Assembly (NCBI RefSeq): GCF_013409985.1
Contig: NZ_JACCBY010000008.1
Coordinates: 1-64,000 of the forward strand
Length of the DNA stretch: 64,000 bases
Direction: 5' to 3'
Source: Sphingomonas melonis
Lineage (GTDB): Bacteria > Pseudomonadota > Alphaproteobacteria > Sphingomonadales > Sphingomonadaceae
Part shown: positions 1 to 9,736 of the stretch, piece after piece
Layout: every line of letters starts with the position of its first letter
Numbering within the stretch: the first letter of the stretch is position 1
Translations under genes and position numbers: made by a program
Notes under the pieces: model-generated
What the model was told of the DNA's origin: nothing
Seen by the model: the letters and a program-made list of their open reading frames with translations, nothing else
The model's database searches: none

Positions 1-175
1 CGTCAATGTTCGTCTGCTCAAAGCCTGGCTCCCTTGCCCAGCCTTGAATCAGATCTTCAACTCAAACGGAATCCTATGAATGCAGACAGCGCCTAACCTG
101 TCATAGACCTTTACCCATCTAGACGCGGCCCTGGCGGCATCTTACCACGATCGCCACATACCGGGGGGTTCTAGA
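1..175. other. Leader upstream of the autotransporter gene
   Basis: I see no gene here. The only clear signal is a run of six G at 163-168, seven bases before the ATG at 176, which can serve as the ribosome binding site of the autotransporter. The upstream neighbour lies outside the window. Confidence 0.4.
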
Positions 176-3100
176 ATGATCGGGACGATGACGTCGACGC
201 GGCTGGTACGGGTGCGTGCGCTGCAGACGAGTGGCATGGCCTTGGCGATGGCGACCGGGGCGATGGTCACCGCGGCTCCCGTATTCGCACAATGCGCGCC
301 CGATCCTACCCAGACCAATGCGGTCACCACCTGCACCGGCACCGATAGCGACGGTCTTGTCGTCACCACCTACGGCACGACGGTCAACGTCCCCACCGGC
401 GCGACGGTGCAGGGCAGCGGGCGGCCGGGGATCGCGGTGGCGCTGCCGTCGACCGATTACGGCAGCGCTGTCGGCGTCGCAATCGCCGGAACGGTCGATG
501 GCGGCGCGCAGCCCGGGATCAGCCTGCTGTGGCAGCCGGCCGCGAGCGGCTATGGCTATAACGATGCCCGTCTGGCCCTTACCGTCGCGCAGGGCGGCAG
601 CGTCACCGGCAGCAACGCGGTCGTCGTCGGTCGCAGCGGTTCAGGCTACGCCTATGGCAGCGCCAACGCAACGATCGACAACAGCGGTACGCTGACCGGC
701 ACCAGCGGCATCGCACTGCTCGCGGCCACGCCGGGCTATGGCAGCTTCGCGATCACCAATCGTGCAACGGGGACGATCGGCGCGATCAGTGGCACGGTCA
801 GCACGCTCGACAACGCCGGGACGATCGACGGCGGTACGCGCAGCGCGATCGATTGGGGCACCGGCTATGCCTATGGCACGCTCTCCAACAGCGGCACGAT
901 CACTGTGGCGAGCAGCGCCGCGACGCTCGCCAACCTTTCCTCGAGCCAGACATTCGCGAACAGCGGCGCGATCACCAACACCGGCAGCGGCGCAGCGATC
1001 ACCGGCAGCATGCTGACGATCACCAATACCGCGGGCGGACGGATCGCCACCGCCGGCACGACCGCGATCAGTGCTACCACGACGCTGACGCTGACCAATG
1101 CCGGCACGATCACCGGCAACGTCGTCACCGCCGCCAATTCAAATTATTATGGCGACAGCATCGTCGATTCCCACGCGGGAACGATTACCGGCTCGGTCAC
1201 CTTCGGCAGCGGCGCCGACACGCTCGTCGCCGGCTGGAACAACGGGCTGGTCACCGGCATCACCGGCGCGATCGACGGCGGCGCCGGCACCGATACTTTG
1301 CGGGTCGACTTCACGGCCGATGCGACCGTCGCCAGTGCGATCCCGCTGCCGACCAATTTCGAACAGCTCAGCCTCGCGCCGGACGCCAAGGTCACCACGA
1401 CGCTCGCCGATGGCTTCGTCGCGGCCGGACCGCTGACGATCGGCGGCTATGGCACGGTCGTCAACCGCACGACGCTGACTGGGACTCGCTCCGTGGTGCA
1501 GGTCGGCAGCTACGACTATGACAGCGCGCCGAACTTCACCAACGCCGGCACGATCATCGCGACCGGCGGCAGCGCCTATGATTATGCGATCGGCATCGGC
1601 TGGTACGTGACGCGGTTCGAGAACAGCGGCACAATCACCGCCGCGGGCGGCGGCGTCTCGGTGAGCGCGTCGGGAGAGATCGTCAACGCCTCGAGCGGCA
1701 CGATCACCGCCGCCAATACCGGCGTCTCGCTGTTCAACGCGCGTTTCACCAATGCCGGCACGATCCGCTCGACCAACGGCACCGGCGTGATCCTGACCGG
1801 CTCCTACGGTGCCGACTGGAGCAACAGCGGTCTGATCGAAGGCAAGGTCGTCGGCGCGCGGATCGCTTCCTCGCTGGTCAACACCGGCACGATCACCTCG
1901 CCCGGCACTGGTGTGCTGGTCGATTATTACGGCGTGCTCGACAATCGTGCCAGCGGCACGATCAATGGCGGCGTCGCCGGCACATCCACCGGGTTGTCCA
2001 ACGCGACGATCATCAATGCCGGTACGATCAACGGCGACGTGGCGCTGGTCGGCAGCACCTATGGCGGCAGCTATAACGCCAACCGCTTCTTCGCGCTGGC
2101 GGGCGGCGTGGTGAACGGCAATCTGGCGCTCGGCACCAATGATGTGCTGGTTGCGGAATTCGCCGGCAGCGGTGGCGGGCGGATCGCCGGCATCACCGGC
2201 ACGATTACTGCCACCAATTCGACTTTGCGCTATCGCGTCCGCAGCGATACCGCGACCAGCCTCGCCACCCCGGCCGGCTTCGCCGGCATCGGCTACGATC
2301 TCTATGACGGCGCGACACTGACGCTGAGCGGCACCGCAACGCAGGCCCCCGGCCTGTACGTCCCGCCGCTGACGCTCGCCGGCCAGGGCGTGGTTGATCT
2401 CGACGCGACGATCGCCACCACCAGCCAGCCGGCGATCCAGGTCACGTCGCTGCTGCTCGCGCCGGGCGAGACGCAGCCGGCAACGCGCGGGCTCACCCTC
2501 ACCAGCCGCGGTGAGCTGACGCTCGACCGATCGGACAGCAACACCTACCCTTATACGGCAGTGGCGCTGACCGGGGACGACACGTTCACCAACGCCGGCA
2601 CGATCACCGTCCGCGATCGCGTCACGCCGAGCTACAGCCGAATCAATGCGATCGCCGGCGGCAAGAGCGTCGTCAACAGCGGCACGATCATGCTCGACAA
2701 CGCCACCGGCGTATCGGGAGCGCTCAGCGTCACCAACAGCGGCTCGATCGTCCAGGTCGCGGGTGGTGGCGCGGCGACCGGGATCAGCGGGGTCTCCAAT
2801 GTCATTAACAGCGGCACAATTGATGTCGCTGGCACTGCGGTGGCGCTCACCTCCTACGCCTATGGCACGATCACCAATTCGGGTCGGATCGCCAGTTCGG
2901 GCGATGTCGCGATTGGCGTGCCATCCTACGGCTATTCCAACGGCACCGTCATCACCAACATGACCGGCGGCACGATCGCCGGCGGGGCGGGCACGGCGAT
3001 CCGCATGATGGGCGGCACGATCCGCAACGCCGGCACGATCACCGGCTCGATCGACCTTGCCTATTCGAGCTTTGGCGGCGTCAGTTATATACCCGCCACC

Positions 3101-6100
3101 TATATCGCCGAGGGCGGCACGCTGGCCGGCGATTTGCGCTTCGGCAGTGCCGACGACCAGCTGATCGCGATCGACGACGTCATCGGGGTCAGCGGCACCG
3201 TTGACGGCGGAGGCGGTATCGACACCTTCGTCCATGCGCGTACCAGCAGCGGCAGCGTCGCACTCGGCACCATGCCGGTGTCGCTGGTCAGTTTCGAACA
3301 GGAAGGTGCGCGCGCGATCGGCACCGACACCGTCGTCACGATCACTGCCGCAAATCCGGTTGCCGGTACCGTGCGCGTCTCGGGCGACGGGTCAATCGTC
3401 AACACCGCGACGATCCTCGGCGGCGTCTCGATCGGCACGAGCGAACCCTATTATATTGCCCCGTCGACGCCGCTCGCCGCCTTCACCAATAGCGGTACGC
3501 TCGGTAGTACCACGCTGGCCGGTCCGGCGCTGACGATGTACGACATCTCGGCAGTGACCAACACGGGCACGCTGATCAACAGTGGCGACACCCCGGCACT
3601 CTATCTATTGACCTACGGGCCGGCGACGATCGCCAATAGCGGGACGATTACCGGCGGGGTCGCCGGCTATCACTATACGTCCTATGCGACGGAGACACCG
3701 GTTCCAGCGACGGTGGCGATGACCAACACCGGCACGATCACCGGCAGCCGGCACGCGGTCACCCTCGCCTCCTCCACCGGCAGCGCCGGTGGCGCGACGG
3801 TGTCGCTCGACAACAGCGGCTCGATCGCGGCAACCGCGACCGGCGGCACCGCGCTCGTGCTGTACGCGATCGATTACAACACGACTACAGACGCCCGCAC
3901 CGCCGTCACGCTGACGAACAGCGGCACGATCGGGGCCAACGGCGGCGGCAGTCCCCTGCCCGCAGACCCCTATGCCGGGGCCGCGCCGGTCTATGGCAGC
4001 ACGCCGGCGATCGCCGTGCACACTTATGCGACATCGGCCAACCGGACGCAGATCACCAACACCGCGACCGGCACGATCGAGGCGACCGGCACGCTCTCCA
4101 CCGCGGTCTACAGCGAAGGCGGCCTCGACCTGACCAACGCCGGCACGATCCGCGGCAGCAACGGCACCGCGCTCGCCAGCAACGACTACCTGTCCTATTA
4201 TCTCGGCAGCGATCGGCTCGCCGGCGCGATCCAGACCGTCGGCGATGCCGACGACCGCATCGTCAATACCGGCACGATCATCGGCTCGATCGCGCTCGGC
4301 GGCGGCAGCGACCGGATCGAGAACCGCGGCACGATCACCGGCGACGTTGTCCTCGGCGCTGGCGACGATATCTTCCTCCAGCAGGTGAATGCGACGCTGA
4401 CCGGCACGGTCGACGGCGGCGACGGCACCGATACGCTGATTGTCGATGCGACTGGCGGCGGCACGATCAACGCCGCGCAATTCGTCCATTTTGAAGGCCT
4501 TAGCCAGACCGGCCAAGGCAACGTCAACTATCTCGGAAGCTTCGGCTTCGATACGATCGGTCTCGTCGGCGGCACCATCACCGTCGCCGCGGGCGGCACA
4601 CTGGGAACCAGCGGCCCGGTCGCGCTGACCGGCAGCAGCGCCGACGAGACAGTGATCAACAACGGCACCATCCTCGGCGCGGTCGCGCTCGGCGCGGGCA
4701 ACGACACCTTCGTCGAAGGGCCGAACAGCCGCGTCACCGGTATCGTCGACGGCGGTGCCGGCGACGATCTCTATTCGGTCGTCCTCGCAGGCGACCGCAG
4801 CGGCATCGGCGCGCGCACCGGCTTCGAACGGCTCGCGGTCGGCGGCACCGGCACGCTGCGCCTGACGCTCGACCAGGATTTCACCAGCCTCGCGCTGAGC
4901 GGCGCCAACGCCGACCTGACGCTCGCCGGCTATCGCATCGCCGGCGCGACCGGATCGGATGCCGGCGAGACGCTGCGCGTCGACGGCGACATCGCCCGCG
5001 TCGCGCTGGGTGGCGGCGACGACACGCTCGCGCTCGATACGTCGGTCGCGATGGGCCGTTACGACGGCGGCAGCGGCACCGACACGCTCGCCTTCACCAC
5101 GGCCGCGCCGGTGACATTGGTCGGCAGCGCGACCGGGTTCGAGCGCATCGCGGTGACCGGTGGCGCGCTGACCGTCGCGGGAACGCTCGGCAGCGCCGCA
5201 GCCCCCCTCGCCTTCACCACTGCCGATACGCAGCTGACCGTCGCTGACGGCGGCACGCTCGCCGGCATCATCGATCTCGGCACCGGCAACACGCGCTTCC
5301 GCCTCGCTGCGGGCGGCACGTTGGTCGGCAGCGTTGCGGGTGGTAGCCAGGGCAGTGCGATCGTCGCCCTCGCCGGCGACCGGACGCTGGCCAACGCGCT
5401 CACCGGCTTTGCGACGCTGACCACCGAAGGTACCGGCACGCTGGCGCTCGCCGGCAGCTACGCCTTCGACCGGGTCACCGGCAGCGGCAACCTTGCCGTT
5501 CTGGCGGGCAGCACGCTGACCGCCGGCCAGATCCGGTTCGGCGATGACGACAATCGCCTGACCATCGCCGGTCGCTTCGTCGGATCGGTGGATGGCGGCA
5601 CCGGTCGCGACACAATCGCGGTTGCGAGCGGCAGCGAGGCGACACCGGTGGCGTTCGGCTCGATCGCCAACGTTGAGGCACTGACGATGACCGGCGGCTT
5701 CGCCACCGTGTCCGGCACCGCAACTCTCGGTACTGTCGACATGTCGGGAGGTCGACTTGTCGGCCTGTCGGGATCGACCCTCTCGGCGACGCAGTTCTTG
5801 GTCCGTCAGGGTGCGACCTTCGGCTCGGCCGGCACGGTCAACGGCAATGTCACCGTCGCCGGCATCCTCAGCCCCGGCGCGTCGCCGGGGACGATGACGG
5901 TGAACGGCAATGTCGCGCTCCAGAGCGGGTCGCTGTCGCTGTTTGAGATCACCCCGACCGTGTCGGACAAGCTGGTGGTCAACGGCCAGGTCGCGATTGC
6001 CCCGGGCGCGACGCTGCAGCTCGCGCCGAGCGGCACGCTGCGTGCCGGCACCTCCTACGACCTGATCACCGCGAGCGGCGGCATCACCGGCAGTTATACG

Positions 6101-7261
6101 ACGATCCTCAAGCCCGACTCGCTGTTCGGCTTCGTCGTCCAGCGCGGCGACCGCATCCAGTTGCTCGGCCAGTTCCTCGACAATGCCACCTTCGCGCCGC
6201 AGGTCAGCCGCAGCATCGCTTATGCCAATACTACACTGGCAGCACCGGGATCGAGCGGCGCGCTGATCGCGGCCCTGCCGTCGCTGCTGACCGCCAACGG
6301 CGCGTCCAATCCGGCGGCCTTCGCGCAGATCACGCCGGAAGCCTATGCCTCGGCAAGCCAGATCGGCATCGACAATGCGCTAGCGTTGTCGGCCACCGCG
6401 CGCGGACCCGGCTTCGCCACGGGTGGCGACGACGTGCATCCCTATACCTTCGCGCAGATGCTGGGGGGCTGGCACCGGCTGGGGGCAGATGCCGCCGCGG
6501 GGACTGCGGCGACGCGCAGCCAGAGCTATGGCTTCCTCGGCGGCATCGGCATCGGCGATGCGACGTGGAGCGTCGGCGGCTTTGCCGGCTATCTTAACGA
6601 TCGCCAGCAGATCGACGCCGTGGCCGCGCGCACCAAGCTCGACGGCTTCGTCGCCGGCATCCATGGCCGTTATCTTACGCCGAGTGGGCTCGGGGTCACC
6701 GCCTCGATCCTCTATGACGGCGGAGAGGCGCATACCGCGCGCGTGCTGCCCGGCGCGGCCGCGGCGACCGGGCGCTACGACCTGCACAGCTGGGTCAGCG
6801 ACCTGTCGGTAAGCTACGGCCTCGGCCTCTCGTCCGAATGGACGCTGCGGCCCCGCGCCGGCCTGACGCTGGTCCGTACCACGCGCGACGGCGTCAGCGA
6901 GGCCGGCGGCAGCGCCTTCGCGCTCACCGTTGCGCGCGATCGCCACGTGGCCGGCTTCGCCGATGCCGGTCTGTCCTTCGCACGGAGCGACAGTTCGGCC
7001 GCGCCGTTGCGACCGTTCGTGTCGCTCGGCCTCCGCTACCAGATCAAGGGCAGCCGTACCGACGCGGTCGCCGGCTATGCCGGTGGTGGGCTCGGCCTCA
7101 CTGCGCTGGGAGCGGCGCGCGCCGATCTGGTCGGCACCGCCGCGGCGGGCCTTGCCTATCGCCTGTCGACCGGGCTCGACCTGTTCAGCTCGGTCGCCTC
7201 GCAAACCGGCCGCGATGATCACCAGGAAAGCATGACCACAGGCGTCAGGTTGCGCTTCTGA
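176..7261 (+). CDS. Giant autotransporter (type Va secretion), repeat-rich passenger
   Basis: A 2361-residue surface protein expected to cross the outer membrane through its own C-terminal barrel. Residues 1-38 form a signal peptide with Arg residues, a hydrophobic core and an Ala-rich cleavage site ending VFA. The passenger, about residues 40-2000, is built from dozens of short repeats such as NSGTITG and NAGTI mixed with Gly-Asp-rich stretches such as DGGAGTDTL, typical of a right-handed beta-helix. Near residue 1898 is an LSPGASPGTM motif, as in passenger-associated transport repeats. Residues about 2085-2361 form the autotransporter beta-domain, which ends GVRLRF with the required terminal Phe. 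The start at 176 has a G-rich ribosome binding site; an ATG at 188 is possible. The gene stands alone, followed by a strong terminator. The ligand is unknown. A short stub at 58598-58672 resembles its last strand. Confidence 0.93.
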   Translation: MIGTMTSTRLVRVRALQTSGMALAMATGAMVTAAPVFAQCAPDPTQTNAVTTCTGTDSDGLVVTTYGTTVNVPTGATVQGSGRPGIAVALPSTDYGSAVGVAIAGTVDGGAQPGISLLWQPAASGYGYNDARLALTVAQGGSVTGSNAVVVGRSGSGYAYGSANATIDNSGTLTGTSGIALLAATPGYGSFAITNRATGTIGAISGTVSTLDNAGTIDGGTRSAIDWGTGYAYGTLSNSGTITVASSAATLANLSSSQTFANSGAITNTGSGAAITGSMLTITNTAGGRIATAGTTAISATTTLTLTNAGTITGNVVTAANSNYYGDSIVDSHAGTITGSVTFGSGADTLVAGWNNGLVTGITGAIDGGAGTDTLRVDFTADATVASAIPLPTNFEQLSLAPDAKVTTTLADGFVAAGPLTIGGYGTVVNRTTLTGTRSVVQVGSYDYDSAPNFTNAGTIIATGGSAYDYAIGIGWYVTRFENSGTITAAGGGVSVSASGEIVNASSGTITAANTGVSLFNARFTNAGTIRSTNGTGVILTGSYGADWSNSGLIEGKVVGARIASSLVNTGTITSPGTGVLVDYYGVLDNRASGTINGGVAGTSTGLSNATIINAGTINGDVALVGSTYGGSYNANRFFALAGGVVNGNLALGTNDVLVAEFAGSGGGRIAGITGTITATNSTLRYRVRSDTATSLATPAGFAGIGYDLYDGATLTLSGTATQAPGLYVPPLTLAGQGVVDLDATIATTSQPAIQVTSLLLAPGETQPATRGLTLTSRGELTLDRSDSNTYPYTAVALTGDDTFTNAGTITVRDRVTPSYSRINAIAGGKSVVNSGTIMLDNATGVSGALSVTNSGSIVQVAGGGAATGISGVSNVINSGTIDVAGTAVALTSYAYGTITNSGRIASSGDVAIGVPSYGYSNGTVITNMTGGTIAGGAGTAIRMMGGTIRNAGTITGSIDLAYSSFGGVSYIPATYIAEGGTLAGDLRFGSADDQLIAIDDVIGVSGTVDGGGGIDTFVHARTSSGSVALGTMPVSLVSFEQEGARAIGTDTVVTITAANPVAGTVRVSGDGSIVNTATILGGVSIGTSEPYYIAPSTPLAAFTNSGTLGSTTLAGPALTMYDISAVTNTGTLINSGDTPALYLLTYGPATIANSGTITGGVAGYHYTSYATETPVPATVAMTNTGTITGSRHAVTLASSTGSAGGATVSLDNSGSIAATATGGTALVLYAIDYNTTTDARTAVTLTNSGTIGANGGGSPLPADPYAGAAPVYGSTPAIAVHTYATSANRTQITNTATGTIEATGTLSTAVYSEGGLDLTNAGTIRGSNGTALASNDYLSYYLGSDRLAGAIQTVGDADDRIVNTGTIIGSIALGGGSDRIENRGTITGDVVLGAGDDIFLQQVNATLTGTVDGGDGTDTLIVDATGGGTINAAQFVHFEGLSQTGQGNVNYLGSFGFDTIGLVGGTITVAAGGTLGTSGPVALTGSSADETVINNGTILGAVALGAGNDTFVEGPNSRVTGIVDGGAGDDLYSVVLAGDRSGIGARTGFERLAVGGTGTLRLTLDQDFTSLALSGANADLTLAGYRIAGATGSDAGETLRVDGDIARVALGGGDDTLALDTSVAMGRYDGGSGTDTLAFTTAAPVTLVGSATGFERIAVTGGALTVAGTLGSAAAPLAFTTADTQLTVADGGTLAGIIDLGTGNTRFRLAAGGTLVGSVAGGSQGSAIVALAGDRTLANALTGFATLTTEGTGTLALAGSYAFDRVTGSGNLAVLAGSTLTAGQIRFGDDDNRLTIAGRFVGSVDGGTGRDTIAVASGSEATPVAFGSIANVEALTMTGGFATVSGTATLGTVDMSGGRLVGLSGSTLSATQFLVRQGATFGSAGTVNGNVTVAGILSPGASPGTMTVNGNVALQSGSLSLFEITPTVSDKLVVNGQVAIAPGATLQLAPSGTLRAGTSYDLITASGGITGSYTTILKPDSLFGFVVQRGDRIQLLGQFLDNATFAPQVSRSIAYANTTLAAPGSSGALIAALPSLLTANGASNPAAFAQITPEAYASASQIGIDNALALSATARGPGFATGGDDVHPYTFAQMLGGWHRLGADAAAGTAATRSQSYGFLGGIGIGDATWSVGGFAGYLNDRQQIDAVAARTKLDGFVAGIHGRYLTPSGLGVTASILYDGGEAHTARVLPGAAAATGRYDLHSWVSDLSVSYGLGLSSEWTLRPRAGLTLVRTTRDGVSEAGGSAFALTVARDRHVAGFADAGLSFARSDSSAAPLRPFVSLGLRYQIKGSRTDAVAGYAGGGLGLTALGAARADLVGTAAAGLAYRLSTGLDLFSSVASQTGRDDHQESMTTGVRLRF

Positions 7262-7299
7262 CGCTCCCCGCCTCCGGGTGGAGGGTATCGCAGAGGACG

Positions 7300-7332
7300 A
7301 CGGGCAAGGCTTGCAAAAGCCTTGCCCGTTTG
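7300..7332 (+). terminator. Rho-independent terminator of the autotransporter
   Basis: A perfect 13-bp stem pairs 7300-7312 with 7317-7329, closed by a GCAA tetraloop (GNRA type) and followed by T-rich sequence. It lies about 40 bases after the autotransporter stop codon and also separates that gene from the converging relaxase gene. Confidence 0.9.
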
Positions 7333-7418
7333 TCGTTCTGGAATGTGCATTTAGAACATCCCTTGCTCGCACTGTGCCACGATGCCCGCGATCATTATTG
7401 AATGATCGGCGTCGTCCG

Positions 7419-9110
7419 TCATCGACGTGGCCCACTCCTATCCTGCGACCGATCGCGCTGCTGTGTCAGTTCGCGTTCATGCTGCTGCGCAAGAACGCGA
7501 TCGAGCGTCTGGCGCAGGAACTGTTCGACCTCGTCTACCGAAGGTGCCGGCGATGCCCGGCTCTCCTGCTCCAGGAGCGCTCGCATCTGTTCCGATCGTT
7601 CGGCGGCAGCGTGATCCCCTGACCGGTCGCGACCAGGCGAAGCGGCTGCCTCCTCCCCGGCCCTCCTCTCGGCTGCTCTGGTTCTCATCGCTTCGATCCG
7701 CGCCAGCGCCGTGGCAAGCGGATCATCAGCCCCGTCGCCGCCCTGTATGCGCGCTGCCCGCGCATTGACCATCGCATCGATCGCCGCCAGCGGATCGGCT
7801 CGATCGACATCCCCCGCGCGCCTCCGTTCGATCGCGGCCTTTGCCGCTTCCAGCCGCGTCAACGCCGCAGCAACCGGATCGTCAGCCCGTGCGCGTCGCG
7901 CCGTGATCTCCGCTGTTGCCGCCTTCAATCGGCCGAGCGCCGCAGCGACCGGATCGGTCGCGGCAGGCCCCTCCCCCCGGTCCGGTGCAGCCGGTGCGGT
8001 CATGCCGGCACCGCGATCGATCTGCATCGCGCGGATGGAATTGGGGATCGGCTCCGGCAGCGTCGTGACGAACTTTCGGAGGCTTTGCGCGGTGACCTGA
8101 TCGGCGAGCGAGCGCGACGATGACAGCTCCCCGATCGACCGCTGGAACGTGTCGCGGACGATCGCCTGCCGTGCTGCCAGGACAGCTCTTGCCGGATCGG
8201 CGGCCCCCGTTTCGCGCAGCCGGCGCAGGCGGTCCGCGCGACTTTTGTCGATGCGCGGAACCTCGCCCTGCTCGCGTATCTTGCGCGCCGCGATCGGCTC
8301 ATGCCTGGGATCGATCCCGCGCGCCCGCGCCGGCGTCGCGTTCGCTTCGATGCCGCGGTCACGCAGTTTCTGCGCGAAGCGCTGCCGATACCGGAACAGG
8401 TCGTCACGATCGGGATGGAAGCGCCGGCCGTCGTGATCGCGGCGCGCCACGGTCAGATGCACATGCGGATGATCCCGGTCGACGTGCAGCGCCGCGACCC
8501 AGGACCGGTTCGCGAACTCCTCGCGCGCGAACGCCAGCGCCGCCTCTTTCAGCCGTTCGGGATCGGTGTTCGCCGGCATGGAAAGGATCATCGACAGCGA
8601 CGTGGCACCCTGCCGGCGCGCTTCGTCGCCGCTCTCCCACCTCTGCCAGTCACGGGCCAGTGCCTGCATGTCGCGGGCGTCGCGCAGCACCTCGCCCTCG
8701 CTCGTATGAAGGTCGATCTGCTCGTCCGGGCCGTGCCCGAGCCGACTGATATAGCTCATGTTGGCGAGCACATGACCGCTGCCATGCTGGCGGCCGGTCA
8801 CCCGCACCATGACCTCGGGCACACCGCGCGCAGTCCGCTCCATCGTCATGATCGCGCGATTGGTCACCGCGGCATGCGATCCTCCGCCAAACGCCTTTTT
8901 GACCTGCCCGCCCGGGCGATATCCACCCTCTGATGATGCCGGCTTTGTTGCCGGTTTGGTCAGCATCGACGCGACGGCAAACGCCAGCATGGTGCCGTCG
9001 GTGTTGGCGCGTTTGCCCTTCCCGCCTCCCGAATGCGACACGCGTTTTCGAGGCGGCGCGAACACGTCCGCCATCGAGTCCAGCGTCCCCGGAGAGAGGC
9101 GAAAACTCAC
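7419..9110 (-). CDS. Relaxase/mobilization nuclease (VirD2/MobA-like, MOBP type)
   Basis: A DNA strand transferase expected to nick at oriT and lead plasmid transfer. The histidine triad appears as HVDRDHPHVH near residues 209-218, in the order of relaxase motif III (HxDxxxxHxH). The N-terminal two thirds match a relaxase domain. The C-terminal third is Ala/Arg-rich, probably coiled coil, with four copies of a DPxAxAL.R(L/I)EA-like repeat. I chose the GTG at 9110 because its GTGA overlaps the stop of the upstream mobC-like gene, the usual translational coupling; an in-frame TTG at 9140 and an ATG at 9074 are alternatives. No type IV secretion or coupling protein is in the window, so transfer would depend on a helper plasmid. 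It is the last gene of the mob operon and converges on the autotransporter terminator. Confidence 0.85.
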   Translation of the reverse strand: MSFRLSPGTLDSMADVFAPPRKRVSHSGGGKGKRANTDGTMLAFAVASMLTKPATKPASSEGGYRPGGQVKKAFGGGSHAAVTNRAIMTMERTARGVPEVMVRVTGRQHGSGHVLANMSYISRLGHGPDEQIDLHTSEGEVLRDARDMQALARDWQRWESGDEARRQGATSLSMILSMPANTDPERLKEAALAFAREEFANRSWVAALHVDRDHPHVHLTVARRDHDGRRFHPDRDDLFRYRQRFAQKLRDRGIEANATPARARGIDPRHEPIAARKIREQGEVPRIDKSRADRLRRLRETGAADPARAVLAARQAIVRDTFQRSIGELSSSRSLADQVTAQSLRKFVTTLPEPIPNSIRAMQIDRGAGMTAPAAPDRGEGPAATDPVAAALGRLKAATAEITARRARADDPVAAALTRLEAAKAAIERRRAGDVDRADPLAAIDAMVNARAARIQGGDGADDPLATALARIEAMRTRAAERRAGEEAAASPGRDRSGDHAAAERSEQMRALLEQESRASPAPSVDEVEQFLRQTLDRVLAQQHERELTQQRDRSQDRSGPRR

Positions 9111-9715
9111 TCCGCCACCCGCTCGTCCGCGCCTGTCCAATAGGCCACTTCGCCGCTCGCGTATGTGCTCAGCGTCTCGCGCAGGTCGAACAGGTGCGCC
9201 TTCAAATCAACGCAAGTGTCGATGAACGGCGCGGCGATCCGCGCGATATCAAGCGCGCTGCCGGGCATGTTCGCTGCGTTCATGGCATGCACCGCCTGGT
9301 TGATGTTGCGGCCGATCCTGATGACCTGTTTGCGCAGCTTGCCGATCTCGGCCTGCGTGATCGGCGCGAGGCGCAACACCCCTGCCCTGTCCCAGAGCTG
9401 CCACCGAATGGCGCGCTTGAGCCACTCGTTGCGGCTCAGCCCGAGCGGTGCGCCGACCGTGTCGATCGCCTCGATCTCGTGGCGACGAAGGCGCAGCGTC
9501 ACCCGCACGGTGTCGTCCGGACGACCACCCGCAGCGGCCGGCACCAGCGGGAGCTTCTCGCCGCCCTCGGCCAGCACGAGCTGCGTCAGTGCGCGCGACA
9601 TCCAAGCAGAACGGCTTTGGCCGTTCGCGGCAGCGAGGCGATCGATCTCGGCCGCAACGTCATCAGAAACGCGAGCAGTCACAATCAATGGCCCAGCCCC
9701 GTGCAGCGGCGCCAT
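9107..9715 (-). CDS. MobC-like relaxosome accessory protein
   Basis: A protein of about 202 residues that probably binds oriT and helps the relaxase, as MobC-family proteins do. The N-terminal part contains a ribbon-helix-helix-like segment (IVTARVSDDVAAEIDRLA), and a second DNA-binding-like region (VRVTLRLRRHEIEAID) follows. The C-terminal half carries the signature IRIGRNINQAVHAMN, typical of plasmid mobilization relaxosome proteins. The start is the ATG at 9715; a TTG at 9823 would extend it by 36 poorly conserved-looking residues. The stop overlaps the relaxase GTG by four bases, so the two genes form one operon. A perfect 18-bp palindrome ends four bases before the ATG and may be an operator for autoregulation. 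The ribosome binding site is weak and lies inside that palindrome. Confidence 0.75.
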   Translation of the reverse strand: MAPLHGAGPLIVTARVSDDVAAEIDRLAAANGQSRSAWMSRALTQLVLAEGGEKLPLVPAAAGGRPDDTVRVTLRLRRHEIEAIDTVGAPLGLSRNEWLKRAIRWQLWDRAGVLRLAPITQAEIGKLRKQVIRIGRNINQAVHAMNAANMPGSALDIARIAAPFIDTCVDLKAHLFDLRETLSTYASGEVAYWTGADERVAE

Positions 9716-9718
9716 CGT

Positions 9719-9736
9719 ACCGTTGTATACAACGGT
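9719..9736. promoter_or_regulatory. Perfect 18-bp palindrome at the mobC start, probable operator
   Basis: ACCGTTGTATACAACGGT is its own reverse complement. It lies immediately upstream of the mobC ATG on the minus strand and overlaps the place where the ribosome binding site should be. Repression by the ribbon-helix-helix protein or another plasmid regulator is the simplest reading. This is inferred from position and symmetry only. Confidence 0.6.

Noticed and set aside
1139..3235. A 698-residue minus-strand frame across the autotransporter passenger
   Set aside because: It is the mirror of a repetitive GC-rich gene, with Asp/Arg/Gly-rich low-complexity content, no ribosome binding site and no family features.
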